A program made the translations under genes and the position numbers. Below the pieces are notes generated by a model that was given only the letters and a program-made list of their open reading frames with translations, did no database searches and was not told the origin of the DNA. A stretch of 38,086 nucleotides of DNA from a virus, in the IMG/VR virus record IMGVR_UViG_3300017963_000478, positions 1 to 38,086 of that record. One strand, given 5' to 3'. This document shows, piece by piece, positions 22,208 to 30,346 of this stretch; the stretch's first letter is position 1, and every line of letters starts with the position of its first letter.

Positions 22208-22666
22208 TTATTGTCTGTAACCGCTATCAATCGCAGTCCAATACTGAACCTGCACAGTGACCTCGGCCACGATACCACCTGTCATTATGGAAAAATTATC
22301 TTCCGGACAATCTATATTCAAAGCCAGCCCTCCGCAGGCCTGGCCTTTTACATTTCCCCTGAACATTACTCGACGAATTGTCTCACACATTCTGCATAAG
22401 TGAGTATCGGCTGCGGTATTAGCCGGCAATTCTCTTATGATTCCGTATATCTTCCACTCCGCAACTTCTTTTCTTTTCGAGCCTGCTTTTTCAAGTGTCA
22501 CTTTGTCGATGATTTCAATTATTGCATCGTTGTTTTTATAATCCTCGACATTCCAATCAACTATCGTAGGTCGTACAGCCGCCAGAGTGATTGTTTGGTC
22601 CTCGTCTTGAGCGCCATCTATAGCGTCTTTGATCCAAACTGCGATTCGTTCAACTATCGGTTCCAT
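22208..22666 (-). CDS. Tail terminator-like protein (152 aa)
   Basis: It begins MEPIVERIAVWIKDAIDGA and has the alternating alpha/beta layout of gpU-like terminators, which cap the tail tube and join the head connector. The gene overlaps the end of the gpZ-like gene by 13 bases and precedes the tube gene, the usual order. The assignment is by context, since no signature is decisive. Confidence 0.6.
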   Translation of the reverse strand: MEPIVERIAVWIKDAIDGAQDEDQTITLAAVRPTIVDWNVEDYKNNDAIIEIIDKVTLEKAGSKRKEVAEWKIYGIIRELPANTAADTHLCRMCETIRRVMFRGNVKGQACGGLALNIDCPEDNFSIMTGGIVAEVTVQVQYWTAIDSGYRQ

Positions 22667-23217
22667 TTTCTCAATTCATATCCAACTTGCTGATTAATCA
22701 TTTTTGCCATCTTATCACCGGCCGCATCGGTCGCATCTTTTAAGAGGTCTTTTGAATTCGTTATCACTCTCCAGACTGATGGTCCACGCTGTTCACTTAT
22801 AGGAAGTCTCGAGATCCCCTTCCTTTTATAAACCCCGCGATGACCGCTTGACATTCTTTGAATAAAACCGTGCGGTAAAAGCTTGCGGCCTGTTGTTCTC
22901 ATTATCCTATATGTCACACCGCGTTTCGTTTGTCTTGTCCCTGTGAAAGCAATCAAACCAGGTCTGAACTCGCCGGCTGATATAGTACCTGTCAAATTCG
23001 AATATGACGCCCTTCGTTTTTTTAATGCCTTGGCAATGTCACCTTTTCTTACATTCAATATACTGCCGACTCTGCGTTTTAAATCAACGGCTGCCGAATC
23101 AACAGCCCTGTTAATAGCACGAGTAAATACCCTCGGCACAGCCCTCGGAATTGCTCTTAAAAGAAAAACAGCTTCCTTGAAACTTTTTTCGTCGAATTGT
23201 ACTTTTACAGCCAACAT
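22654..23217 (-). CDS. Minor tail / connector protein of the gpZ or HK97 gp10 type (187 aa)
   Basis: The pattern FKEAVFLLRAIPRAVPRVFT, then RAVDSAAVDLKRRVGSILNV and KLLPHGFIQR...RKGISRLPI is that of phage minor tail protein Z / gp10-like joining proteins. They are strongly basic and connect the head completion proteins to the tail. The gene begins TAATG, overlapping the stop of its neighbour by one base, so translation is coupled. Confidence 0.75.
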   Translation of the reverse strand: MLAVKVQFDEKSFKEAVFLLRAIPRAVPRVFTRAINRAVDSAAVDLKRRVGSILNVRKGDIAKALKKRRASYSNLTGTISAGEFRPGLIAFTGTRQTKRGVTYRIMRTTGRKLLPHGFIQRMSSGHRGVYKRKGISRLPISEQRGPSVWRVITNSKDLLKDATDAAGDKMAKMINQQVGYELRKWNR

Positions 23218-23564
23218 TAATGAGCCTCAAATGTCACCATGCCTGCGTCCTGTTCGATAATCCTTGCTAAATGAAAATTTCTTGCCGATTCACCCGATCT
23301 TGGCGGTGCACTTATTTTTTGCCCCGATGTAAATTCACCAGGAGTGATACCAGTCGTTGAATTGTTAGCAACCTGAATCTCTATTCTTGGCCCTCGCCTT
23401 CTTTGAACCGGTTCAACAACATCATCATCAGACACATATTCGATGATTAATGTTATATCCCGATCCAGAACACCAGGCTGATAAACACCCGCTATACCAT
23501 ACAAAGCTAATTGTATGGTCGCGTTTTGAACTAACATTTCATCAAACGTTTTTAAGGTCATTGA
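23217..23564 (-). CDS. Head-tail joining protein candidate (115 aa)
   Basis: From MTLKTFDEMLVQNATIQLAL on, this is a beta-rich small protein with a VQRRRGPRIEIQVANNSTTG segment, in the place of head-tail adaptors between capsid and tail genes. A longer frame from 23612 would overlap the membrane protein gene, so the ATG at 23564, one base after that stop, is preferred. No signature decides its exact role. Confidence 0.6.
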   Translation of the reverse strand, partial: SMTLKTFDEMLVQNATIQLALYGIAGVYQPGVLDRDITLIIEYVSDDDVVEPVQRRRGPRIEIQVANNSTTGITPGEFTSGQKISAPPRSGESARNFHLARIIEQDAGMVTFEAH

Positions 23565-23565
23565 T

Positions 23566-23802
23566 CTAACCCAACATTTTTGAAATCGCTGCAAAAATTG
23601 AAATGCCGCCAAACGCTCCGGTCAATCCTGAGCCAACACACAAACCAATTAAACCCCATTTTGACGCAAGTATTGTCTTGCCGTGGGGACAAGATTGAAT
23701 ATGCCATTTTAAAACATCTGAAATGACTTCCTTAGAAACTTTAGAAGCAACGTTCGTTACGACTTCGCGTATATAATTTGTGTCCTGTTCAGTTAGCGAC
23801 AT
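23566..23802 (-). CDS. Small membrane protein, holin-like (78 aa)
   Basis: A helical N-terminus with HIQSCPHGKTILASKWGLIG and one hydrophobic helix (GLCVGSGLTGAFGGISIFAAI). Similar small proteins with CPHG/K followed by a single membrane helix occur in many phages; some are called holin-like or XhlA-like, but function is unproven. It lies between the major capsid and joining genes, an unusual place for a lysis gene. ACCGAGAGAAAA-ATG is its start. Confidence 0.65.
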   Translation of the reverse strand: MSLTEQDTNYIREVVTNVASKVSKEVISDVLKWHIQSCPHGKTILASKWGLIGLCVGSGLTGAFGGISIFAAISKMLG

Positions 23803-23833
23803 TTTTCTCTCGGTATAAAAATCAATGTATTAA

Positions 23834-23873
23834 GTATAGCCTGGTCGAACCGCCTTAACGCACCAGGCTATAC
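23834..23873. terminator. Perfect 12-bp hairpin downstream of the major capsid gene
   Basis: Arms 23834-23845 and 23862-23873 (GTATAGCCTGGT and its complement) with a 16-nt loop. There is no immediate U-run (TTAATACATTG on the minus strand). It may limit read-through or stabilise the capsid mRNA. Confidence 0.65.
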
Positions 23874-23912
23874 CCGAACAAGTTAAACTCTTATGAAAAG
23901 AGCAAAAAACTT

Positions 23913-24869
23913 TTAGCTTAATGTCGCGTGTGCAGCATACTGCCAGTAACCATAGCCGACGTTTCGGACAGCCTTGATGCCGTACTGATGCATATTATTG
24001 TCAAACTCGAACTCGCTGCCTTCGGCTTTGGCACCTACGGAAATCTTTTCTTCCTCTTGTCTGATTAGTGCCTTGGCCGGTGCGTCTGTCCGGAATACGG
24101 CGAACTGTGTCGTAAATGTCAAACGCGGATTAGGAACAACGGAAACCTCAAAGCCTTCCTTTTTCAAGGCCTTAAGAACGTTCGATTCGTTGACGTTGCC
24201 AGGCTCACCCAATGTCGCATGAACCAGATAGGGCCATAATGTCACGCTCGTCTGAACAATGAAGTTTTTGGCTTCCGAATTCATTGGTTCGCCCTGGTCA
24301 TCTTTGTAACCGAGCATGTAAGCAATAACGCCGAGTATCGCCTTGATTGCTTCTGTTACCGTCGGAGTTGTTGCTGTAGTGACATCGAGGGCCGCAACTT
24401 CACTGGAAGTAAGCAAATTCTTTTGAGTGCCACTTTCGCCCTCGCTATGGTCACTGTCAAAGAAGTATTGACCGTCATAGCAAAGACCGCTCGTCGATCC
24501 GGTACCGTTCAATATGAGCGTGCTTAAAAGCTTGCCCCAGTGTCCAACCGCTCTTTGAGCAAGCTCGGCTATACGAATGTCGATTTGGCCGGTTTTGTCA
24601 CGGCGAATCCAGTCAGACAGAATATTCAAAGTAGCTTCGAACGTTTTGTTTTCAATCGTGATTCCGTTTTCGCGAAAACCTTTTGCCTGCCTGCCGCCAA
24701 TCCATTCACGCATTGCCGGTACCATGCCAAGCCACTTGTAAGTCTCCGATGCCTGGTCCGAATCGAAATGAACCGACACAAGGTCAACCCACGACTTGCC
24801 TGTGTACTCCTCGAGCGCTGCAAAGAATTTCCCAATTATCGCTCGACTTCCTAAACCTTGAGCTCCCAT
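23913..24869 (-). CDS. Major capsid protein, Mu gpT type (318 aa)
   Basis: The N-terminus MGAQGLGSRAIIGKFFAALE, then WLGMVPAMREWIGGRQAKGF, ITIENKTFEATLNI and the CYDGQYFFDSDHSE segment are hallmarks of the Mu-like prophage major head subunit gpT family, an HK97-fold shell protein. The length (318) is normal for the family. It has its own strong start AGGAGACTACAA-ATG and hairpins on both sides, suggesting separately controlled, high-level expression. Confidence 0.9.
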   Translation of the reverse strand: MGAQGLGSRAIIGKFFAALEEYTGKSWVDLVSVHFDSDQASETYKWLGMVPAMREWIGGRQAKGFRENGITIENKTFEATLNILSDWIRRDKTGQIDIRIAELAQRAVGHWGKLLSTLILNGTGSTSGLCYDGQYFFDSDHSEGESGTQKNLLTSSEVAALDVTTATTPTVTEAIKAILGVIAYMLGYKDDQGEPMNSEAKNFIVQTSVTLWPYLVHATLGEPGNVNESNVLKALKKEGFEVSVVPNPRLTFTTQFAVFRTDAPAKALIRQEEEKISVGAKAEGSEFEFDNNMHQYGIKAVRNVGYGYWQYAAHATLS

Positions 24870-24925
24870 TTGTAGTCTCCTAAAAATAAGTTTTGTGATT
24901 TACCGCTTACAGCGGGCAACAAAAA

Positions 24926-24959
24926 ACGGCAAGCAGATTAACAGGCACCTGCTTGCCGT
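24926..24959. terminator. Bidirectional intrinsic terminator upstream of the capsid gene
   Basis: A perfect 11-bp stem ACGGCAAGCAG/CTGCTTGCCGT (24926-24936 with 24949-24959) and a 12-nt loop. On the minus strand TTTTTTG follows the stem at once, and on the plus strand CATTGTTTTTT follows. It lies between the decoration-protein gene and the capsid gene, in the middle of a co-directional cluster. Confidence 0.85.
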
Positions 24960-24976
24960 CATTGTTTTTTCGTCAT

Positions 24977-24998
24977 CTTCCGACTGGCCTATCGGAAG
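24977..24998. other. Second small hairpin next to the bidirectional terminator
   Basis: A 7-bp perfect stem CTTCCGA/TCGGAAG (24977-24983 with 24992-24998) and an 8-nt loop. It is 18 bases upstream, in transcription order, of the terminator. The tandem arrangement may hold RNA polymerase or protect the upstream mRNA end. Confidence 0.45.
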
Positions 24999-25070
24999 AA
25001 TCGCCCGGATTTTAATTTTTATAATACGTCTAAAACTTTATGTCACTTAATGCAAATCAGCTTAAATTAA

Positions 25071-25832
25071 TTAAGCCTCTCTTGCCCATGTTCCACGCAT
25101 GGCCTCTATAAACCAGCCGTCCGTTCCATCCGCTACAAGAGTAACAAAATCGCCTCTTTGTGCCGTGGCCTTTGTGTTGACAAGGTCTTTATTGTCCGCT
25201 GCAGTAACATCATTGCCGTTAATTTGGTCGTTTGCGTTCGGGCTGATTGTAACAGCTACAGTACCGAACGAACCGGCATTGACTATTGTTACTTTGATAC
25301 CTGCATCAGTGGCCGGCAGAGTGATTGTCTTTGCATCGGTGTCAACATAGATGATTTTACCGCCGTCCAGGGCGTCAACTGTATAGTTGTCACTCTTTGT
25401 TTCTCTGGCTTCGTTTGCACCGAATTCATCATAACCAAGCGGATCGAACTCAACTTCCATTTTAGTTGCCGACACATAACGCGAAATCTTGCCAACATAG
25501 CTGTTGCCCGTTGCAACGAATGTATATGTCGCATCATCGGAAGCATAGACCGGCTGTCCAACGTCCGTGATTAAACCGACAAGAGAAACAACGAGGCGAT
25601 ATTTGCCCGTGTAATGTTTTATGTTCTTGTCGCCGGCTGAACCGCTCGAATTGTCAACCTGCTCGATGTTGTGACCGACAAACTTGTCGCCGGCTACAAG
25701 CGGCCTTCCGTAACCGGCACCATTGTCACCAACCATCGCACCTTCATAGACAATGTCCGAAGCGACGGCGGGAATTGAACCAATATTGCCCACCATTACA
25801 TCAAGAGGGCTATCCGCTGTTAGAGTTGCCAT
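25071..25832 (-). CDS. Head decoration protein candidate, DUF2190-like start (253 aa)
   Basis: The first 120 residues (IVYEGAMVGDNGAGYGRPLV, then AGDKFVGHN, DVGQPVYASDDATYTF and YVGKISRYVSATKMEVEFDP) match the capsid decoration pattern in which a small beta-barrel ends in a VEFDP-type strand. The second part (residues 145-250) is another beta-rich module (YVDTDAKTITLPATDAGIKV), probably an added surface domain. It is encoded before the major capsid, with AAGGAGATAAGCTA-ATG. Confidence 0.75.
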   Translation of the reverse strand: MATLTADSPLDVMVGNIGSIPAVASDIVYEGAMVGDNGAGYGRPLVAGDKFVGHNIEQVDNSSGSAGDKNIKHYTGKYRLVVSLVGLITDVGQPVYASDDATYTFVATGNSYVGKISRYVSATKMEVEFDPLGYDEFGANEARETKSDNYTVDALDGGKIIYVDTDAKTITLPATDAGIKVTIVNAGSFGTVAVTISPNANDQINGNDVTAADNKDLVNTKATAQRGDFVTLVADGTDGWFIEAMRGTWAREA

Positions 25833-25903
25833 TAGCTTATCTCCTTACAAAGATTTACACTCGTTTATATTCTTGATCTCAGGCTCTGATTAGAACTTAA
25901 GAC

Positions 25904-26524
25904 TTACTTTTTTATTTTCAATAATGCTCTGTAAGCATTTGTCGAACGTTCTTTGTCACCGGCACCGTCCGCACTTAGAATATATCTTCTTATTGCCTTG
26001 ACGATATTCAAGCTCTCGAACTCTATGTAAGCATTGACGTTTTTGAATTCGCTTTTCAGTGTTTCCGATTTTTCGAATTTGCCTTCACAAAGTTTTTTAT
26101 TGACCGGCGACTTGCTCTTGTCGCTGAACGGTATAACAAAAGGCAGTCTCAGATTTTTCTTTCCGGTCAAATTTTGATATGTACGCAAAGCACCTTCGGA
26201 GAACGGGTCATCAATATCAAGCATGAAGCCCGGGCCGGACGGCATTTTATTAACAACGTTAGCCGCTGACTGAACCAATGTTTCGTAAAGTTTAGGCAAA
26301 CGTTTTTGTGCACTTTTCGCATCGGTTGTGTTTATAACACCGACAACAGCTTCCTCGATCTCATTGACCAGCTCCGGATATGCCTGTCTTAAAGACGAGG
26401 CATTTTCTATCTGAAAAGGTTTTCTCGCCTCGGCCTCAATTTCAGATACCAAAGCCGGAAAAGCTTCTTTGAGTTGTTGGGCGGTTTTTATTTCAATATC
26501 AGTTTTCTTGTCCTCTTTTGCCAT
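25904..26524 (-). CDS. Scaffold-like helical protein (206 aa)
   Basis: Contains two copies of a helical motif, QLKEAFPALVSEIEAEA and SLRQAYPELVNEIEEAV, with a third relative (QERPDLVNEIFEKA) in the scaffold part of the adjacent protease. This suggests that it is a second scaffold or a head-assembly protein interacting with the protease-scaffold. The rest is helical (residues 60-206). No known family is assigned. AACGAGGTAACAAA-ATG sets the start. Confidence 0.6.
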   Translation of the reverse strand: MAKEDKKTDIEIKTAQQLKEAFPALVSEIEAEARKPFQIENASSLRQAYPELVNEIEEAVVGVINTTDAKSAQKRLPKLYETLVQSAANVVNKMPSGPGFMLDIDDPFSEGALRTYQNLTGKKNLRLPFVIPFSDKSKSPVNKKLCEGKFEKSETLKSEFKNVNAYIEFESLNIVKAIRRYILSADGAGDKERSTNAYRALLKIKK

Positions 26525-26621
26525 TTTGTTACCTCGTTTTTAATTTGTGGTTATAAACTATTTTCAAAAAAAACAATCTCTTAATCATTGCCCACGTCGT
26601 CACTGAAAAACGAATCGTTTT

Positions 26622-28004
26622 TTACTTTGTCGCTAATATTCGAACCTGTTCGTTAGCCTCTGCTTTCTTAAAAGCAATATAAGCTTTTACATCACCGCCG
26701 AACTCTGTCTGTAATTCACTCGATGCGTTGAACTCCGCTTCGAGCTTTTCATCGTCGCTGCCTTTATTGTCTGTCGTGGTTGTCGTTTCCTGCTGCTCGT
26801 CATTGAATTCAGCCAAAGCCGGATCGACTTTGTTAGTTTCGCTCGTTTGCTGTTTCTGGCTAAGCTCTGTGTTTGTTTTACTCAACTGCTCGTTTTCGGC
26901 TTTGAGTTTATCGATCTTCAAGGCGCTTGCTTCCTTGACCGTTTTGTTTTCCTCGAAGCACTGAACGATTAATTCAGCATCGCCGCCGCAAGCCTCTTTG
27001 ATTTCCGAGAAATAATCCATCACACCTTTTTTACCTTCTGCAACGCCATCGACTTTGGCTTTTTCGAAGATTTCATTTACCAGGTCCGGACGTTCCTGTG
27101 TTAGCTGGTCCAGGTTCATTTCTGAAATATTTAATTGTTCTGACATGATTTTATTCTCCTGAATTGAATTGAATTTGACATTCTCCATACCGGCAAAAGC
27201 CGATGACTTAGTATTCGAATCATAACCAAAGACACACATGCTTATCTCTTTGATTATTGATTTTCGAAAAACAGCACCCGGGCCTTTTAATGTAAGACCG
27301 TTCACCTTGACACTCGAACCCTCCGCAACACGCTCTATGACAGATGGCGGACAAAACAAGCTTGCTTCCATCGGGAAACCGGCTTCCATATCGTTTCTTA
27401 ATGACTGTGCATTTTCGTTATCAAGAAACTTTCCCTCTATGGTGACATTTCCGTCAATAGTTTGATTCGTTGAAAAACCGATTCGCTTGTCTGTAAAATG
27501 AGATTCGAGGACCGGCAAAGGCTTTTTATAAAATTTAGTACCCTGCAAATCGATAGCCAGATTGCCCCAGTAAAAATGTTTTATAATACCGCCCGAATAT
27601 CCAACGATTTTGAAACCACCGGCCTTGTCTTTGTTCTCGGCGAAAGTCATGTTTTCAAGCATATCAGAACTTAAGACACATGCCTGGGGCGGAGCTTCAT
27701 TTTCTAATGCCGATTGTTTGTCTTTAGGCTTGGCCGCTTCGAATAATACATACTTGACTTTGTTTGTCTTAAGCCAGGCCTTTGCCTTTGATTCAGTCCA
27801 TGACTTTATAGGAAACCGCAGGGCCTGGGGCAATGGCGGATCCGAAGATTTTGTTTTACCTTTGAGCTTTGCCCAAACTATCGATATCGTTTTCGGCACT
27901 TTTGTTTTGCCGAAAATCGTGCCGCCTTCGGTTCTTCGATATGTCTCTTTATCGAAATCGTCCGGATTTCTCAGCCTGGCACTGTGCTCGTTTGGATAAG
28001 GCAT
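26622..28004 (-). CDS. Prohead protease fused to scaffold (460 aa)
   Basis: Residues 1-100 form an N-terminal extension (RFPIKSWTESKAKAWLKTNK) common in a subgroup of head maturation proteases. The protease core has candidate catalytic H169 (VLESHF) and S215 (PMEASLF), the herpes/HK97-type Ser-His pair. From about 300 to 460 the sequence is acidic and helical with a coiled coil (KLKAENEQLSKTNTELSQKQ), the scaffold part that is removed during head maturation. AAAGGAGTAATAATT-ATG is the start. It lies directly between the portal and the other scaffold-like gene. Confidence 0.85.
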   Translation of the reverse strand: MPYPNEHSARLRNPDDFDKETYRRTEGGTIFGKTKVPKTISIVWAKLKGKTKSSDPPLPQALRFPIKSWTESKAKAWLKTNKVKYVLFEAAKPKDKQSALENEAPPQACVLSSDMLENMTFAENKDKAGGFKIVGYSGGIIKHFYWGNLAIDLQGTKFYKKPLPVLESHFTDKRIGFSTNQTIDGNVTIEGKFLDNENAQSLRNDMEAGFPMEASLFCPPSVIERVAEGSSVKVNGLTLKGPGAVFRKSIIKEISMCVFGYDSNTKSSAFAGMENVKFNSIQENKIMSEQLNISEMNLDQLTQERPDLVNEIFEKAKVDGVAEGKKGVMDYFSEIKEACGGDAELIVQCFEENKTVKEASALKIDKLKAENEQLSKTNTELSQKQQTSETNKVDPALAEFNDEQQETTTTTDNKGSDDEKLEAEFNASSELQTEFGGDVKAYIAFKKAEANEQVRILATK

Positions 28005-28017
28005 AATTATTACTCCT

Positions 28018-29508
28018 TTAATTCGTAACTATGACAGAGTCATCGAATTTGGGCTGGCTCTTTTTTTCAGGGCTCAAAGAAATATTTTTCTCAGTAAGCA
28101 GCTTTTCTTCTTTTTCCCGCTCTTCTGTTATTGCGTTAAAATCATAACCCTGACGCTGACAAATTTGAGTCCTTGTTGTTGTTCCGTTTTTCAACTGCTG
28201 TTCGTCCGCTTTTGCTTCCTTAAACGGGTCAACATACGGCCATCGTTTACAGGAAACATTAAATCTGTTCCAGTCGATCCGCTCCGACAATTTTTTCCTG
28301 GCAATCCATTCTTTGAGCTTGTACAAATAAAGCGTTCTAACAAAAGGCTTGATTAACAATTCCTGCTCATCGTTCCAGGTATCCCGGGCCTCGGAATATG
28401 CAACCCGCGAATTCATAAAAGTAGCACCGCTGTAGTCACCTGTCATTATCATCAGCGGCATGTTCACCGGATTTCCGATAATCATTAAAATCCGCATCAT
28501 AAACGGGTCAAACGCCTGTGCCGGCCTCGTCGAGCCGATTGCTTTAATATCCTCACCTTGCCGGCCTTCCCAAATCAAGCCGGGATCGACTTTCTGAACC
28601 GAGCGATTGTATTCGTCTTTGCCCGATGAATGTACACCGCCGGTAAAAGGTACCGGATTGCCTGAGCCGGTTTTCGTTGTCACCATCATTGGAAAACATG
28701 CGTTAATTTTTGCCGCAACGAGCTCCGCATCGACATAACCAAACAGTTTATCAATAGCGTCAACAGCACTAACAAGAATCGGCTCACCTCTTGAGTAGCT
28801 GAATCTATCAGGACTGAAACTGTGATGAACAAAAGAAGCCTCATACTTTTTGTAACTGTCATTTTGTATGTAACCCCACTTCGATGATTTGCCTATATAA
28901 TAGCCGATGACACGATTCGTTTTATTGCTTATGGCTATACCGTTTACGATTCGATAGTTCTTTGGCTTTTTATCCATGCCGTACGGAGTACCACATAGCT
29001 CGCTTTCAATCGGCTGGATTCCGTCTCTTGTAAATAGCGTAAATATGTCACCGTCCTGGCAATATGAGTGATACAACAGCTTAAGATATGTATGAATATT
29101 AAATCGGCCTGTAACCTCACAGGGCTGATTAACCATTTCATTTTCCCAAAGATAGCCGGCCTCTTTGTTCCACCCATCATCATCAGTTATCGATTGTACT
29201 TTTGTTGATGTGCCGACAACTTTAGTAGATAGCTTTCTGAAAATACCTTTAACAAGCGGATTGTTACGGGAAAGGTCACGACAAATTTCTCTCAATGAAT
29301 CGTGCCTTGTTTCGGTCAAATGATTATCGCCGGTACCGCCCAGGTTGGAGCGTTTTTTTCTCAGCCTGTGTTTGTCGAGAATTTCATAACTGAACCGAAA
29401 CGCCTTTCGATTCATTGCCGTTTTCGGCGACAATATGCTGATGTAGTCATCGAGCTTGATCGACAACCTTTTGCTAAATGACTCTTTTGGCTGTATAACT
29501 TCTCTCAT
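28018..29508 (-). CDS. Portal protein, lambda gpB family (496 aa)
   Basis: Typical portal features: an early TETRHDSLREICRDLSRNNP segment leading to LVKGIFRKLSTKVVG, followed by a core with YHSYCQDGDIFTLFTRDG and a later MTGDYSGATFMNSRVAYSEA block. A C-terminal EKEEKLLTEKN-type helical tail ends the protein. It forms the DNA entry ring at one head vertex and the docking site for terminase. The start ATGA overlaps the stop of the gpW-like gene. The length is within the family range. Confidence 0.9.
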   Translation of the reverse strand: MREVIQPKESFSKRLSIKLDDYISILSPKTAMNRKAFRFSYEILDKHRLRKKRSNLGGTGDNHLTETRHDSLREICRDLSRNNPLVKGIFRKLSTKVVGTSTKVQSITDDDGWNKEAGYLWENEMVNQPCEVTGRFNIHTYLKLLYHSYCQDGDIFTLFTRDGIQPIESELCGTPYGMDKKPKNYRIVNGIAISNKTNRVIGYYIGKSSKWGYIQNDSYKKYEASFVHHSFSPDRFSYSRGEPILVSAVDAIDKLFGYVDAELVAAKINACFPMMVTTKTGSGNPVPFTGGVHSSGKDEYNRSVQKVDPGLIWEGRQGEDIKAIGSTRPAQAFDPFMMRILMIIGNPVNMPLMIMTGDYSGATFMNSRVAYSEARDTWNDEQELLIKPFVRTLYLYKLKEWIARKKLSERIDWNRFNVSCKRWPYVDPFKEAKADEQQLKNGTTTRTQICQRQGYDFNAITEEREKEEKLLTEKNISLSPEKKSQPKFDDSVIVTN

Positions 29509-29699
29509 GTTTCCGCTACAATAATCCTGCCTCTGCTCTCAGCATCTATCCGGGCAAGTAAATCTCTTTCCCTTTCGTATAGCACATTCAGCTGAGCATA
29601 ATTAGTCGTTTTACCTTTGTTCGTTATGCTCTGTGCACCTTCCTCAATCCTTGCGATTGCTTCCTGTACGCTTTCTAATTGCTCTGCCAGAGTAGCCAT
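29505..29699 (-). CDS. Head completion protein gpW-like (64 aa)
   Basis: A helical protein with LAEQLESVQEAIARIEEGAQ and YAQLNVLYERERDLLARIDA. The size, two-helix layout and place directly before the portal match phage gpW-type joining proteins. TTGGAGAACGTGTT-ATG gives the start; its stop overlaps the portal ATG. Confidence 0.8.
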   Translation of the reverse strand: MATLAEQLESVQEAIARIEEGAQSITNKGKTTNYAQLNVLYERERDLLARIDAESRGRIIVAET

Positions 29700-29773
29700 A
29701 ACACGTTCTCCAATGGCTTTAATTAATGCTTATAATTCGAACACTATAGAGATATGCCAATAAAAAGAAGTGC

Positions 29774-29798
29774 CTTTGTACTAATTATTAGTACAAAG
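29774..29798. promoter_or_regulatory. 25-bp perfect palindrome
   Basis: CTTTGTACTAAT and ATTAGTACAAAG flank one central base (29774-29785, 29787-29798). It lies in the 118-base gap between the zinc-ribbon gene and the gpW-like gene. A hairpin with a small loop is possible, but the A/T-rich symmetry resembles a dimeric operator. TTAAAATTTTTT follows on the plus strand. Confidence 0.6.
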
Positions 29799-29817
29799 AT
29801 TAAAATTTTTTCTGCTA

Positions 29818-30060
29818 TCAGGAATCGTTTTCCGGCTGATAATTCAATTCGATGCTCTTGAATGTATGGCCGCACTTACCGCATTTATGATATCGTACAG
29901 GCAAATCCCTGCTGCTGTAAACAGGGCAATTGGTGCTGTTACACTCAGGACATCTTAACCTGATGTATTCAACAACCTGGCTTTTGTCATCAGCCGGATT
30001 TCTCTTTTTTCTTCGAGGCAAATCGAGGTCCGGCAAATCGTCTAAAAATCCATTTCCCAT
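29818..30060 (-). CDS. Ogr/Delta-like zinc-ribbon protein (80 aa)
   Basis: C37-x2-C40 and C60-x2-C63 (RCPECNSTNCPVYSS...YHKCGKCGHTFKS) form the zinc ribbon of the Ogr/Delta group, known in P2-type phages as activators of late transcription. The first 12 residues, MGNGFLDDLPDL, repeat the C-terminal motif of the large terminase (GTGFLDDIPKL). It may bind the same partner, or serve packaging rather than transcription. The location inside the packaging-head cluster is odd for Ogr. The ribosome site is weak. Confidence 0.75.
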   Translation of the reverse strand: MGNGFLDDLPDLDLPRRKKRNPADDKSQVVEYIRLRCPECNSTNCPVYSSRDLPVRYHKCGKCGHTFKSIELNYQPENDS

Positions 30061-30075
30061 CTCAACGTCCGTGTT

Positions 30076-30333
30076 TTATTTAATACCCCTTCGTGATTTA
30101 TTATCCCAATGTTCACCCCTTGCCTCTGACATGAAGCCGGCCCAAATTCTAAAAGACCGAACCGCTCTAACCTGTGATTTTGTTTCTACATCTTCCAAGT
30201 CGATGTATCTCCAAAATAAAAAAACAAGAATCAAGCAATCTTCGAACCTGTCCCAAAACCAGGTATATACAAGTAATTTTGTAAAACGTATTTTCACTGT
30301 TTGCCATGCCCTGATATTTCGTTCAATTCTCAT
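30076..30333 (-). CDS. Small hydrophobic/basic hypothetical protein (85 aa)
   Basis: The sequence starts MRIERNIRAWQTVKIRFTKL with an aromatic-hydrophobic stretch LVYTWFWDRFEDCLILVFLF that could be a membrane segment, followed by a basic C-terminus. No family is recognised. AAAGGTGACATA-ATG marks 30333 as the start, 14 bases after the stop of candidate microprotein B; the longer frame from 30390 would overlap that candidate. Confidence 0.65.
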   Translation of the reverse strand: MRIERNIRAWQTVKIRFTKLLVYTWFWDRFEDCLILVFLFWRYIDLEDVETKSQVRAVRSFRIWAGFMSEARGEHWDNKSRRGIK

Positions 30334-30346
30334 TATGTCACCTTTA

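Noticed and set aside
26606-26622. A/T-rich palindrome AAAAACGA-A-TCGTTTTT at the protease stop
   Set aside because: Short and weak, with chance likely in this A/T-rich context; not enough for a terminator call.
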